A DNA stretch of 64,000 bases, taken from positions 1 through 64,000 of the forward strand of contig WRAF01000002.1 of NCBI GenBank assembly GCA_009780325.1, written 5' to 3'. Positions 53,112 through 62,543 of the stretch are shown in pieces (position 1 is the first letter of the stretch; each line of letters begins with the position of its first letter). The DNA is from Bacillota bacterium. GTDB lineage: Bacteria; Bacillota; Clostridia; Christensenellales; Pumilibacteraceae. A program made the translations under genes and the position numbers. The notes beneath the pieces were generated by a model. The model did no database searches, was not told where the DNA came from, and worked only from the letters and a program-made list of their open reading frames with translations.

Positions 53112-54491
53112 ATGAGCGCAAAGGCAAAGATTTTAAGTATAAAATCTAAGTGTAAAGACAAAATTGAAAGCAAAAACACCAATCACAGGCTGGTTAATAT
53201 CTGTTTTGTGGCGTTTTTTTCTCTTATTATTTTGTTTAGCATGGTTGGTGGTGTCAATGTTGATGTTGGTTCTACCGTAAGAGGCGACGGGGACAGTGTT
53301 ATTGTTAGACAAAATTACTTTCAAATAATGCGTGCTGCTGCAAACGGAATTTTCATGTCTGATGAGCAAGCGGTCAATCATGTTAGACAGATAAACCAAA
53401 TTCTTGAAAATGAATTTTTTGTATTAGGCTTATCTCCTGATATAAGGACGGCAGGCAACTATACTGCAACAGGCGATAGAGACGGAAATGCTTATCCTGC
53501 GGTGTCATCTATTGGTGAAGTCGCAAGAGTGGTTCAAGATATTATAGATAGAGGCGGCAATCCAAACTCTATTAACTGGGTGCTTTATAGATATGCTTTT
53601 GCAAGGGCAGTAATGTATTTATATACTGAGGATACTTTGATTTCTGATCCTGAGTGGGATCATTTTAGAGCATCTTGGCCTGGCAATTTAGCTGTTGCGA
53701 TGGCGGGGCAGGCGATTTTGAGGGCAGCGATTTCTACTATGGCACTTGCTGTCGCCTTAGTTATGCTTGCATTTAGTATATTAGCATTGATTAAGAAAAA
53801 AGAGTTTAGCAAAACTAAGCTAGCATTTGTGTTGTTGACAGTTGCAGCATTTATGCAAATAGTGTTTAGGTTTAACTTTATGAGGCTTAATTGGGCGTGG
53901 ATAATAGTGTTAGTTATTACGTTTATTATGCTAGCGGCTTTTATCTTATACAAGCATATTATGCTAGATGAACGAGATTTTTCTATGACTATGTTTATCC
54001 ATAATGCGGCACTTTTAGGCGGTGGAATTTTATCGTTTATTTTATTGACTGGACCTTTATTTAGGGTAATTACTGCGGAGTATAATGAAACGTTTTATGG
54101 AATCAATTTGCTGTATGATTTGACTGTTGCACAAACTGCTTATATTTCTGTTGTGCCTATGTCGTATGTATTGACACTGGTGGTAGTAATGGTAATTTTA
54201 GGTTTGCCGTTTGTTATGAATATTATTTTCTTGATGGTAAATTTAATTAAGTTTATCAAAGCGGATTATACTCATAATGAAAGGCGCATAATGTTATCAA
54301 TTTTTGTTGCTGTTAATATTATAGTTCTTTTGATATTTGGTATTGCAAATATTGGTATTGTGGATTTATATCTAAATGTTGTGCCGCTTTGGGCGATATT
54401 TGTTATTCAACCATTGGTTGTTATCGGAATGCTTGTGTTTGAAATCATTTATAAAGTCAAGCCTGTTAGAAAAGAGCTTGTAATAAATTAA
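53112..54491 (+). CDS. Multi-pass membrane protein of unknown function
   Basis: 459 residues. A basic N-terminus is followed by one helix (LVNICFVAFFSLIILFSMVG), an extracytoplasmic loop of about 150 residues (about 50-195) and then about seven more helices to the C-terminus (e.g. AAISTMALAVALVMLAFSIL; LWAIFVIQPLVVIGMLVFEI). The loop has no recognised domain. No family was assigned; it could be a sensor or transporter-like protein. AGGGAG precedes the ATG. Tail to head with the next gene, from which it is separated by a terminator. Confidence 0.7.
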   Translation: MSAKAKILSIKSKCKDKIESKNTNHRLVNICFVAFFSLIILFSMVGGVNVDVGSTVRGDGDSVIVRQNYFQIMRAAANGIFMSDEQAVNHVRQINQILENEFFVLGLSPDIRTAGNYTATGDRDGNAYPAVSSIGEVARVVQDIIDRGGNPNSINWVLYRYAFARAVMYLYTEDTLISDPEWDHFRASWPGNLAVAMAGQAILRAAISTMALAVALVMLAFSILALIKKKEFSKTKLAFVLLTVAAFMQIVFRFNFMRLNWAWIIVLVITFIMLAAFILYKHIMLDERDFSMTMFIHNAALLGGGILSFILLTGPLFRVITAEYNETFYGINLLYDLTVAQTAYISVVPMSYVLTLVVVMVILGLPFVMNIIFLMVNLIKFIKADYTHNERRIMLSIFVAVNIIVLLIFGIANIGIVDLYLNVVPLWAIFVIQPLVVIGMLVFEIIYKVKPVRKELVIN

Positions 54492-54519
54492 TAAGACTAA
54501 AACATTTACAATTTAAATC

Positions 54520-54558
54520 AAAAAAAGACAAATTAATTAAAATAGTTTGTCTTTTTTT
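54520..54558 (+). terminator. Terminator overlapping the next promoter region
   Basis: AAAAAAAGACAAA at 54520 pairs with TTTGTCTTTTTTT at 54546. A TATAAT begins 5 nt later (54563-54568) and an ATG at 54575. Confidence 0.75.
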
Positions 54559-54574
54559 ATTATATAATAGTATC

Positions 54575-55885
54575 ATGAAACGATTAACCAAACAGCAGTT
54601 AAGAGTAATAATCTCAGTAAATTTTTTATTGATAGTCATTATGGGTGTAGCCATTTTTTTGCTTATGCGTGATGGCGGCGATGTTCCTACAGGTGGTCCT
54701 GATCCTGATTATCCGCCGGGAGCACAGCATTCTAGACGCAGAACAGCGCAGATTTCATTAAATCCGTTTTTAAGTTGGGAACTTGAACTAGTAGGGGAGG
54801 CGCAAAGTATTTTTAGTTATGTTAGAGAACAAACAAATACGCTGTTTATTTTTGGAAATGCATTATCGGCAGGTTATGATTTTGATAGTGAAGGGGTGTT
54901 TGTAGTGGCAATGGATGTATATGGAGTGACAAGAGAGGGTGGGTTTTGGTCTTTTGGTGCACCAACTGATAGATTAAGGGCAGTAAGTATTGCTGAAGGC
55001 GGGTTTATTTTAGCTATTGAGGGCGCACTTCCATATTTATTACATATTGATTTTAATGGTGAAGTAATATCAAGGATTGATGGATTTATTAATGCTTTTG
55101 AAAGTATACACTCTATAAGACATTATGGCGGGGGTTTTTTAATGTTTACTAAACCTCAAAATGTATTGACTGGGGTAAGCGGTTTAAGGGCAGTTTTTTT
55201 CGATAGTGATTTTAATTTTAGAGGAAGCGGATTAGCAGACTCTATTCATTCATTAGAGTTGGTTGAGATTTTTGTTATATCGGGGAGAGTTGTAGTTTTC
55301 GCTAATGCGTCTAGCGGGGGGCGTAATATTCCAAGTGTGTTGCAGTTTAATTTGGGTGGAAGCACATCAGTGACTATTTTTGATAATTTTGCTGGTAGGC
55401 TTATGGGAGTGACTATACATAATGGAGATTTTTTGATGATGGTGGGTATAAATGGCAGCAGTTTATTAAGGATTAATAACAATTTTATGGTAGTAGGAGA
55501 ACTAAGGCAGATATCTATTCAAGCACCTGTGTTTTTTGATATGCTTGATGTGGATGGAAATTATTTTTTGGCATTGTTTGAGCGCAGCGGGGCGATATTA
55601 AATGATAATTTGGTTAATATAAGACAGGATCTTCCGACCATGAATAAAACTGATATGCGCTTTATTTCTAATGCGACTATTTTTGTAGGGACTAGCATGC
55701 CGCCTTTAGCAGAAGATTATTTTGTGACGGTTAATATTTTTAATGAGGGCGATCTTATAATGAGTGCGCCTATTAGGGTAGGGGATAATGCAAACTTGGC
55801 TCTGTCTAGGCGGCATTTGATAGTGACGTTTAATATGGGAAACACTGTTGTGGTTTCTTCACTTAGGTATCCATTGTTTTTGTGA
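54575..55885 (+). CDS. Membrane-anchored extracytoplasmic protein, propeller-like
   Basis: 436 residues with an N-terminal anchor (VIISVNFLLIVIMGVAIFLL), a Gly/Pro linker (PTGGPDPDYPPG) and a large beta-rich domain with regular strands (e.g. RAVSIAEGGFILAIEG, IRHYGGGFLMFTK, GRVVVFANASSGG) spaced like propeller blades. No family was recognised. TATAAT ends 6 nt before the ATG and no Shine-Dalgarno is present, so the mRNA is probably leaderless; a good -35 was not found. Its last 23 nt overlap the end of murG on the other strand. Confidence 0.7.
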   Translation: MKRLTKQQLRVIISVNFLLIVIMGVAIFLLMRDGGDVPTGGPDPDYPPGAQHSRRRTAQISLNPFLSWELELVGEAQSIFSYVREQTNTLFIFGNALSAGYDFDSEGVFVVAMDVYGVTREGGFWSFGAPTDRLRAVSIAEGGFILAIEGALPYLLHIDFNGEVISRIDGFINAFESIHSIRHYGGGFLMFTKPQNVLTGVSGLRAVFFDSDFNFRGSGLADSIHSLELVEIFVISGRVVVFANASSGGRNIPSVLQFNLGGSTSVTIFDNFAGRLMGVTIHNGDFLMMVGINGSSLLRINNNFMVVGELRQISIQAPVFFDMLDVDGNYFLALFERSGAILNDNLVNIRQDLPTMNKTDMRFISNATIFVGTSMPPLAEDYFVTVNIFNEGDLIMSAPIRVGDNANLALSRRHLIVTFNMGNTVVVSSLRYPLFL

Positions 55886-56879
55886 ATATTTCAATAATTT
55901 TTTTTGTCCCATCAATTAATTTAGAATTATTTAAAGACTCTCTTAAATTTTTATCTTCAGCACAGTTCTCTATTGCTTTTAATAAAGAATTATTTTCTAG
56001 ATCCTCTTCTTTTAGCATGTGAACAAGTCCTTTTTTTAAAAAATATTCTGTGTTAAGAATTTGGTCCCCTCTTGATGTGCCTTTAGGGAGTGGGATTATT
56101 AATGAAGGGATTTTTAGGGCAATTAATTCAAAAAGTGCAGTTGCTCCGCCTCGGCTTATCACTATGCTAGCCCTTGCATAAAGCTGTCCAATATTATCTG
56201 AAAACTCTAGTTGTTTATAGTTTTCATGTATTATGGTTGGATCAGTTTTCCCTTTTCCTACTAGATGCATGATATCAAATTTTTTTAAAAGTTTAGGCAA
56301 AATTTCTTTAATTGCATTATTTATTTTTAAAGCTCCGCTAGAGCCGCCCATTATTAGCAATACAGGTCTTGCCGTAATTTGCTTTGGCAAAAAAATTGAT
56401 TGTCTTAAGGGAAGCCCTGTATGAATAGCTTGAGGAATATTGTCAAAACTTGCTAAAACATGTTTGGCTTTTTTTAATGCAAGTTTATTTGCTAGACCAA
56501 GCGTCATGTCGCTTTCATGAATAATTACAGGATAGTTTTTCTTTGCCGCCATGGTTATCGGCAGGGCAACAAATCCGCCTTTAGAAAAAATTATATCAGG
56601 ATTAATTTTTTTTAATAGTTTTCTAGCTTGTTTGACTCCTTTAATAAGTTTAAAAGGAATAGCAAAATTTTTTATTGATATGCTTCGTCTAAATTTGATG
56701 GTTTCAACTGTATGAAATTTCACACAGTTGAATTTGGCAATCAAATTCTTTTCCATTCCATTAATAGATCCTATATAATGAATTTCATAGTCATTTTTGA
56801 TTTGTTCTATTAATGCAATATTTGGCATGATGTGACCAGCTGTGCCGCCGCCAGTAAATACAATTATAGGTTTCTCCAT
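55863..56879 (-). CDS. murG: UDP-GlcNAc:undecaprenyl-PP-MurNAc-pentapeptide transferase (MurG)
   Basis: Adds GlcNAc to lipid I, giving lipid II, on the inner face of the membrane. 338 residues, slightly shorter than the usual 355-370. Motifs: FTGGGTAGHIMPN (donor/lipid loop), SKGGFVALPITMAA, IIHESDMTLGLANKL, LLIMGGSSGALKINN and ISRGGATALFELIALKIPSL with the UDP-GlcNAc binding residues. It is alone on the minus strand, away from other mur genes except those at 0.4 and 21 kb. The A/C-rich coding strand yields many Lys, Asn and Ile codons. Confidence 0.95.
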   Translation of the reverse strand: MEKPIIVFTGGGTAGHIMPNIALIEQIKNDYEIHYIGSINGMEKNLIAKFNCVKFHTVETIKFRRSISIKNFAIPFKLIKGVKQARKLLKKINPDIIFSKGGFVALPITMAAKKNYPVIIHESDMTLGLANKLALKKAKHVLASFDNIPQAIHTGLPLRQSIFLPKQITARPVLLIMGGSSGALKINNAIKEILPKLLKKFDIMHLVGKGKTDPTIIHENYKQLEFSDNIGQLYARASIVISRGGATALFELIALKIPSLIIPLPKGTSRGDQILNTEYFLKKGLVHMLKEEDLENNSLLKAIENCAEDKNLRESLNNSKLIDGTKKIIEIFTKTMDT

Positions 56880-57063
56880 AATATTAATGTATGCGTTTAA
56901 TTAATGCACAATGCGTAATTCATAAGGCATAATTAGGTGAATTCTAATTTATTTCATATATTTATAATGCATATTTATTCATTATAATGCATATATATGC
57001 ATTATAAATATGTCAATAGCGTTTGAGTAAAAAAAATAACACAAAATAATGTATAAATATTAG

Positions 57064-57092
57064 TTGATTTAATAAAAAAAGTGTGTTATAAT
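57064..57092 (+). promoter_or_regulatory. Promoter of gyrB, apparently leaderless
   Basis: TTGATT at 57064-57069, a 17-nt spacer and TATAAT at 57087-57092. The ATG at 57100 is 7 nt downstream, so transcription should begin at the start codon. The gap 56880-57099 otherwise holds only AT-rich inverted repeats (TAATGCATA type). Confidence 0.65.
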
Positions 57093-57099
57093 ACTTCTC

Positions 57100-59034
57100 A
57101 TGAGAAAATATGAAGCAAAAGATATTAAGGTTTTAGAAGGTTTAGATGCTGTTAGGCTTAGACCTGGCATGTATATAGGTACTACTGGTGCTAAGGGATT
57201 ACATCACTTAGTCTGGGAACTTGTAGACAATGCAATTGATGAATTGGCAAATGGACATGGAAATTGTGTGTCTATCATATTAGAGCCAGATGGTTCTGTT
57301 TGTGTTGAAGATAATGGAAGGGGAATCCCTGTAGACTTGCATCCTACCTTAGGCATAAGTGCTGTTGAGGTGGTTTTTACTCATTTGCATGCGGGAGGCA
57401 AGTTTGATAATGAAAACTATGCGCACAGCGGAGGCTTGCACGGCGTTGGGGCATCTGTTGTTAATGCGCTGTCAGAATGGCTGGTGGTAGAAGTTTATAA
57501 AAACAAGACTACTTTTAGGCAAGAATTTGAAGCAAAAGAGATTGAAGGCAAAATGAAGGGAGGAGTACCTAAGTTTAGTCTTTTTGATACTGGTATTCAA
57601 GGCAAAAAGCAAGGGACTTTTATTAGATTTAAGCCAGATGCTAGGATTTTTGATACAGTTAATTTTAATGTTGAAACTATAGCAAGGCGGGCTAGAGAAT
57701 TAGCATTTTTAAATAAAGGCATAAAAATAATTGTTGAGGATAGCAGAAGCGGTACTCCTAGCAGAAAAGAATTTTTGTATGAGGGCGGCATTATTGATTT
57801 TGTTAGATATTTAAATGAAACCAAAGTGCCAAGTTATTCTGAGCCTATATATATAAGCGGAAAAGAGGGTGGTGTATTATTAGAATGTGCTATTCAACAC
57901 ACAGATGCTTATACGGACAACCTGTTTTCTTATGTAAATAATATTCCGACTACAGAAGGCGGGACACATGAGACTGGGTTTAAGACTGCATTAACCAGAG
58001 TATTAAACGGAGCGGTCAGAAAAGCAGGATTAATTAAAGAAAAGGATGACAACTTAAAAGGCGAGGATTTTTTAGAGGGGTTGACGGGTGTCATCTCATT
58101 AAAAATGGCATCTGTTCAGTTTGAGGGGCAGACTAAAACAAAGCTGGGTAATGTTGAGGCTAAATCTGCGGTAGAAACAATTGTGGCATCTGGACTAGCA
58201 AAATATTTTGAAGATGCTGAAAATAAGCCAATATTAGATTCTGTATTGAAAAAGGCGGTGCTTGCGGCTAAGGTAAGAGAAGATGCAAGAAAAGCTAAAG
58301 AGATATCAAGGGCTAAAAATAGTATTGATAGTTTTAATTTAGTGGGTAAATTATCAGCTTGCAGCGGAAAAAGACCAGAGCAAAATGAATTATTTATAGT
58401 AGAGGGCGACAGTGCGGGAGGTACTGCAAAGCAAGCAAGAAACAGAGCATTTCAAGCGATTTTACCCTTAAGGGGAAAGCCGCTTAATGCAGAGAAAAAA
58501 CGTATTGATCAGGTGTTGGCAAATGAAGAGATAAGGACTATTATTTCTGCATTGGGTGCAGGTATAGCAGATGATTTTTCTATTGATAATTTAAATTATC
58601 ATAAAGTAATCATTTTATCAGATGCTGACCAAGACGGGGCACACATTAGGGCAATACTTTTAACTTTCTTTTTTAGATATATGAAACAGCTTATTCAAGA
58701 TGGAAAAGTTTATATTGGCATGCCTCCGCTATATAAAGTGCACAAAAAAGATGTGATTGAGTATGCTTATGATGATAATGAATTAGAGGCGGCAAAGTCA
58801 AAAGTGGGCAGAGGATATGATGTGCAAAGATATAAGGGACTAGGAGAGATGAATGCGGATCAATTGTGGGAGACTACTATGGATCCAAAACGCAGGACGC
58901 TAATCCAAGTGAGTATAGATGATGCATTTGCAGCAGAGATGCTTGTGTCTACTTTGATGGGTGATGCGATTGAAAAAAGAAAAAATTATATCATTGAAAA
59001 TGCTAATTTTAACAGAGAAGACGGGTTTAGATAG
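57100..59034 (+). CDS. gyrB: Type IIA topoisomerase B subunit (GyrB or ParE)
   Basis: ATPase subunit of gyrase or topoisomerase IV. 644 residues: GHKL ATPase (LVWELVDNAIDELA, VEDNGRGIPVD, AHSGGLHGVGASVVNALS), transducer domain, Toprim (FIVEGDSAGGTAKQARNRAF, ILPLRGKPLNAEKKR, SDADQDGAHIRAI) and the C-terminal KGLGEMNADQLWETTMDP. The length suits short GyrB/ParE forms. There is no dnaA, dnaN or recF nearby, so this may be the second pair of a genome with two, and the GyrB/ParE choice is open. Next is the A subunit, 89 nt downstream. Confidence 0.88.
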   Translation: MRKYEAKDIKVLEGLDAVRLRPGMYIGTTGAKGLHHLVWELVDNAIDELANGHGNCVSIILEPDGSVCVEDNGRGIPVDLHPTLGISAVEVVFTHLHAGGKFDNENYAHSGGLHGVGASVVNALSEWLVVEVYKNKTTFRQEFEAKEIEGKMKGGVPKFSLFDTGIQGKKQGTFIRFKPDARIFDTVNFNVETIARRARELAFLNKGIKIIVEDSRSGTPSRKEFLYEGGIIDFVRYLNETKVPSYSEPIYISGKEGGVLLECAIQHTDAYTDNLFSYVNNIPTTEGGTHETGFKTALTRVLNGAVRKAGLIKEKDDNLKGEDFLEGLTGVISLKMASVQFEGQTKTKLGNVEAKSAVETIVASGLAKYFEDAENKPILDSVLKKAVLAAKVREDARKAKEISRAKNSIDSFNLVGKLSACSGKRPEQNELFIVEGDSAGGTAKQARNRAFQAILPLRGKPLNAEKKRIDQVLANEEIRTIISALGAGIADDFSIDNLNYHKVIILSDADQDGAHIRAILLTFFFRYMKQLIQDGKVYIGMPPLYKVHKKDVIEYAYDDNELEAAKSKVGRGYDVQRYKGLGEMNADQLWETTMDPKRRTLIQVSIDDAFAAEMLVSTLMGDAIEKRKNYIIENANFNREDGFR

Positions 59035-59123
59035 GAAGTATAAAATAATGATTAGGTAGCAACGAAGCAAGCCAGAAAAAACAGTTTCTAAAAATATTGC
59101 ATTGTAAATCAAGGAAAATTACC

Positions 59124-61619
59124 ATGGAAGAAAAACAAATACAAGAAGAAAAAATAGAAACCAAAACCATTATTAAGACAATGGAAGAGGTTATGCATGA
59201 GTCTATGATGCCGTACTCTGAGTATGTCATCATGGATAGGGCACTGCCTAGAGTTGAGGATGGATTAAAGCCTGTTCAGCGCAGGGTATTATATTCAATG
59301 TATGATTTAGGAATATTGCCAGACAAACCTTATAAAAAATGTGCAAGAATTGTTGGTGATTGTTTGGGTAAATATCACCCGCATGGGGATACATCTGTAT
59401 ATCAAGCGATGGTGCGTTTGGCGCAACCCTTTAACATGGGCAGCATTTTAGTAGACGGGCATGGAAATTTTGGTTCAGTTGACGGAGACGGTGCTGCAGC
59501 AATGAGATATACTGAGGCTCGCTTAGCTCCGCTTGCGCTAGAGTTAATCCGTGATATTGAAAAAAATACGGTTAGATTTTCACCAAACTTTGATGATACC
59601 ACTGAAGAACCTGATTATTTTCCTGGCAGGTTTCCTAATCTTTTAGTCAATGGAGTAGGCGGTATTGCAGTAGGATTAGCCACAAATATTCCTCCGCATA
59701 ACTTAGCAGACAGCATTGATGCAGTAATTTCTTATATAATTAATCCAAGGGTCACTTTAAAAGAGATAATGAAAATTATTAAAGGTCCTGATTTTCCTAC
59801 TGGTGGTGTGGTTATACCAACTGAATTAGAAAAAGCATATGAAACAGGCAAGGGCAAAATTCACATTAGGGCAAAGGTGCATATTGAAAATATTGAGAAT
59901 GAGAAAAAGCAAATTGTCATTGATGAACTGCCTTATCAAGTAAACAAGTCGGCTCTTTTAAAAAGCATATTAGACTGTCGTGAGGATAAAAAGGATTTAT
60001 TGGGAGGAATCGCTGAGATTGTTGATGAATCGGACAGAAGCGGGATAAGGGCGGTTGTTAAGATTAAACGGGATATTGATCCTATGCCTATATTAAATGC
60101 ATTATTTAAGTACACTAACTTGCAGACTACATTTGGTATAAATATGGTGGCAATTGCAGACGGAAAGCCGCAGCAGATGGGGCTATTGGATATCATTGCA
60201 TATTATGTTGATTATCAAAGGTCGGTTATTGTCAGGCGTACTAAATTTGATTTGGATGCAGCAAAAGAAAGGGCTCATATATTAGAAGGCTTGATTATTG
60301 CTGTTAAAAATATTGATGAAGTTATTAAGATAATTAAGGCAAGTAAAAATACTACTGAAGCTAAAGAGAGATTGCGTGCTAGATTTGAGTTGTCAGAAAG
60401 GCAAGCTCAAGCTATTATTGATTTAAGATTAGGTAAGCTAACATCGTTAGAGATATACAAATTAGAGCAAGAATATAAAGAATTATTGGTATTAATAGAG
60501 AGATTGCAAGCAATATTGGCATCTAAAAAAGAGCAGTTTGATGTATTAAAACATGAGTTGTTAGCTATAAAGAAACAGTTTAAGTATGCTAGAAGAAGTG
60601 AAATAATTGGGACAATAGCCGATTATAAGGTTAAATCAGATGATGATGAAAAAGTTATAGAAGAGTTTATAGTTGCTTTAAATGCGGACGGAAATTTGAA
60701 AAAAATGACTCCTAAAAGCTTTAATCAGGCGGTTAAAGAATTTAGTGAAAACTCTGCAAGAGGTGAAATGTGTAATCAAATTATCAAGATGTTATCAAAT
60801 CAGCGACTGCATTGTTTTACATCTTTAGGCAACTGCTATAAAGTAGATTGTGATGATATACCTGATAATAAATGGAAAGAGACTAAGGCAGTTAATATTA
60901 AAAAAGCTATACCTCAGCTTGTAGAGAATGAAAGGGTTGTTTATATAATTCCTTTTGGAGAGCCTATTAATGAATGTTTACCGCAAGGTGAGGTGCTTTT
61001 CTATACTAAAAAAGGTATGGTTAAAAAATCTAACTGGAGTGAATATGGCGTATTAAAATCAAGTTATCAAGCGGTTAAAATTAATGATGGTGATGAACTT
61101 GTTAGCATGGAACAATATAGAAAAGGGGCGAGTTTGATGTTTATTACGGCGGGCGGAATTTGCTTGAATGCGGACATGTCGGATATTCCTAGTCAAGGCA
61201 GAGTGTCTGCGGGGGTCAAAGGTATTAAGCTTTCAGAAGGGGATTATTGTATTAAGATTGGGCAGGTTGGAGGAGAAGTTGCGGTTGAGAGTGAGAAAGT
61301 CAAAAAGGCAGAAGTTGTGATTGTGACGGGGGATGGATTTGCTAAGAGAGTAAAAGCGGATGCTTTTGATATTATAGGCAGATATAGCAAAGGTGTTAAG
61401 TTGATTGATTTTAAAGGGAGCGGAGAAAGACTTGTTTTTGCTCATATTATTAAAGAACCTATTAACTTGGTCATTGAAAGCGATGATGGATATAAACAGG
61501 GCTTTATTTCTAGTGTGTTTAGTTTAGAGAGCAGGACGCATATAGGCAAGCCTATTTCCAAAAAGGCGATGAGGGTGGCTGATGTTCTTGTATATGGTGA
61601 TAAGTTGGAGCACGTTTAA
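59124..61619 (+). CDS. gyrA: Type IIA topoisomerase A subunit (GyrA/ParC-like)
   Basis: Cleaves and rejoins DNA. About 831 residues. The active-site Tyr is at about 129 in [10 protein letters not shown]; the helix-4 region reads [20 protein letters not shown], i.e. Thr and Gln at the places of Ser83 and Asp87 of E. coli GyrA. The C-terminal pinwheel is present ([27 protein letters not shown]), but where the GyrA box (QRRGG-type) is expected the sequence reads [11 protein letters not shown], a degenerate form. This leaves a ParC-like enzyme possible. The start at 59124 follows AAGGA by 8 nt. It pairs with the B subunit upstream. Confidence 0.85.
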   Translation: MEEKQIQEEKIETKTIIKTMEEVMHESMMPYSEYVIMDRALPRVEDGLKPVQRRVLYSMYDLGILPDKPYKKCARIVGDCLGKYHPHGDTSVYQAMVRLAQPFNMGSILVDGHGNFGSVDGDGAAAMRYTEARLAPLALELIRDIEKNTVRFSPNFDDTTEEPDYFPGRFPNLLVNGVGGIAVGLATNIPPHNLADSIDAVISYIINPRVTLKEIMKIIKGPDFPTGGVVIPTELEKAYETGKGKIHIRAKVHIENIENEKKQIVIDELPYQVNKSALLKSILDCREDKKDLLGGIAEIVDESDRSGIRAVVKIKRDIDPMPILNALFKYTNLQTTFGINMVAIADGKPQQMGLLDIIAYYVDYQRSVIVRRTKFDLDAAKERAHILEGLIIAVKNIDEVIKIIKASKNTTEAKERLRARFELSERQAQAIIDLRLGKLTSLEIYKLEQEYKELLVLIERLQAILASKKEQFDVLKHELLAIKKQFKYARRSEIIGTIADYKVKSDDDEKVIEEFIVALNADGNLKKMTPKSFNQAVKEFSENSARGEMCNQIIKMLSNQRLHCFTSLGNCYKVDCDDIPDNKWKETKAVNIKKAIPQLVENERVVYIIPFGEPINECLPQGEVLFYTKKGMVKKSNWSEYGVLKSSYQAVKINDGDELVSMEQYRKGASLMFITAGGICLNADMSDIPSQGRVSAGVKGIKLSEGDYCIKIGQVGGEVAVESEKVKKAEVVIVTGDGFAKRVKADAFDIIGRYSKGVKLIDFKGSGERLVFAHIIKEPINLVIESDDGYKQGFISSVFSLESRTHIGKPISKKAMRVADVLVYGDKLEHV

Positions 61620-61649
61620 ATTTGTTTGATAATCATGGAGAGACAGTAT

Positions 61650-62000
61650 GTGAAAAAGAAAATAGCTATTTTTTGTTTGTGTTTGATACTAGCGGCAAGT
61701 TCATTCTTGTCGCTTTTAGGGTGCAGATATTTTAGAATCACAGGTTTTTATTATGGAAATTATGATAGTAATCATATTGTATTAACAATTCGTCCAGATG
61801 GAAATTTTATGATTGAATGGTATGAGTTTGGCACATGGGGCATAGCATCTAGACAAAATGCAGCTGGGAGTTTTGTTTTAAGAGGTGATTATATAGAATT
61901 TGATTATCCGATTGAAAATATAGGCAGAATACTAGATGATGGAAACATTGAATTAGAGTTTATGGGTGCAACATTGTTTATGTTTATAAGGAGATATTGA
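61650..62000 (+). CDS. Small lipoprotein of unknown function
   Basis: About 116 residues. The signal ends LSLLGC; the mature 90 or so residues are beta-rich and aromatic (FYYGNYDSNHIVLTIRPDGN; FVLRGDYIEFDYPI), resembling small lipoproteins with a lipocalin-like copy-number look, but no family is certain. The start is GTG at 61650 with GGAGAG about 6 nt upstream; the frame is open from 61626. It follows gyrA after 30 nt and may be cotranscribed. Confidence 0.65.
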   Translation: MKKKIAIFCLCLILAASSFLSLLGCRYFRITGFYYGNYDSNHIVLTIRPDGNFMIEWYEFGTWGIASRQNAAGSFVLRGDYIEFDYPIENIGRILDDGNIELEFMGATLFMFIRRY

Positions 62001-62021
62001 TGTTTGAAAAACACGCAAAAA

Positions 62022-62076
62022 TCAAAAAAGCCCGTCATTACAAGGCGGGGAAGTGAGCTTTAGCCCACCTTTTTAT
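62022..62076 (+). repeat. Two-hairpin terminator-like dispersed element
   Basis: ATCAAAAAAGCCCGTC...AAGGCGGGG, then GTGAGCTTTAGCCCAC and CCTTTTTATTTGG, followed by GAGAAATTGATTAGATACGATAA. It ends the transcript of the small lipoprotein. Same family as 13444, 22895 and 43612. Confidence 0.6.
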
Positions 62077-62177
62077 TTGGCAAGAGAGAAATTGATTAGA
62101 TACGATAAAATGCTTGCAAAGATTTAAATGATATGATAAGATGGGTTGCATACAATTTTGTGCATAACATTAATCGT

Positions 62178-62224
62178 GCTATTGTGGCGCAGGGGTAGCG
62201 CACATCCTTGGTAACTACGATAGC
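62178..62224 (+). pseudogene. tRNA-Thr-like fragment lacking the T arm
   Basis: GCTATTG at 62178 and CGATAGC at 62218 can form a full 7-bp acceptor stem (one G-U). Between them are a D arm (GCGCAGGGGTAGCGC) and TTGGTAA, the same anticodon loop as in tRNA-Thr at 62342. The variable loop and T arm are missing and the anticodon stem does not pair well. The 3' end is TTAG rather than NCCA. It is probably a decayed duplicate of the neighbouring tRNA gene. Confidence 0.55.
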
Positions 62225-62286
62225 TTAGTAACATTTTACCTTAAAACACCCCGTTTTTAGCCTTTTTTGATATGTTTTTAGCAGTT

Positions 62287-62315
62287 TTGATAATTTGATA
62301 TAATAATTTTATAAT
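62287..62315 (+). promoter_or_regulatory. Promoter of tRNA-Thr inside an inverted repeat
   Basis: TTGATA at 62287-62292, a 17-nt spacer and TATAAT at 62310-62315. A 12-bp perfect inverted repeat flanks it: TAGCAGTTTTGA at 62279 and TCAAAACTGCTA at 62323. Confidence 0.6.
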
Positions 62316-62341
62316 AAATTTATTCAAAACTGCTAATATAT

Positions 62342-62417
62342 GCTGATGTGGCGCAGTTGATAGCGCACGCCGTTGGTAACGGCGAGGTCGCGGGTTTGAG
62401 TCCCGCCATCAGCTCCA
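62342..62417 (+). tRNA. tRNA-Thr (anticodon GGT)
   Basis: A complete cloverleaf: acceptor GCTGATG/CATCAGC, D arm GCGCAGTTGATAGCGC, anticodon arm CGCCG-TTGGTAA-CGGCG with anticodon GGT (reads ACC and ACU), variable loop AGGTC, T arm GCGGG-TTTGAGT-CCCGC, discriminator T and encoded CCA at 62415-62417. Confidence 0.95.
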
Positions 62418-62543
62418 GTTGTCCATAGACAGTTGTCCATAGACATTAAAATTTTTTTATGTAAAATTAACAAAAAGTCAAGCATAAAATACAGATTCTT
62501 TTAATATACATAATTCGTGTATGAAATACGCACGGAGATTTTT

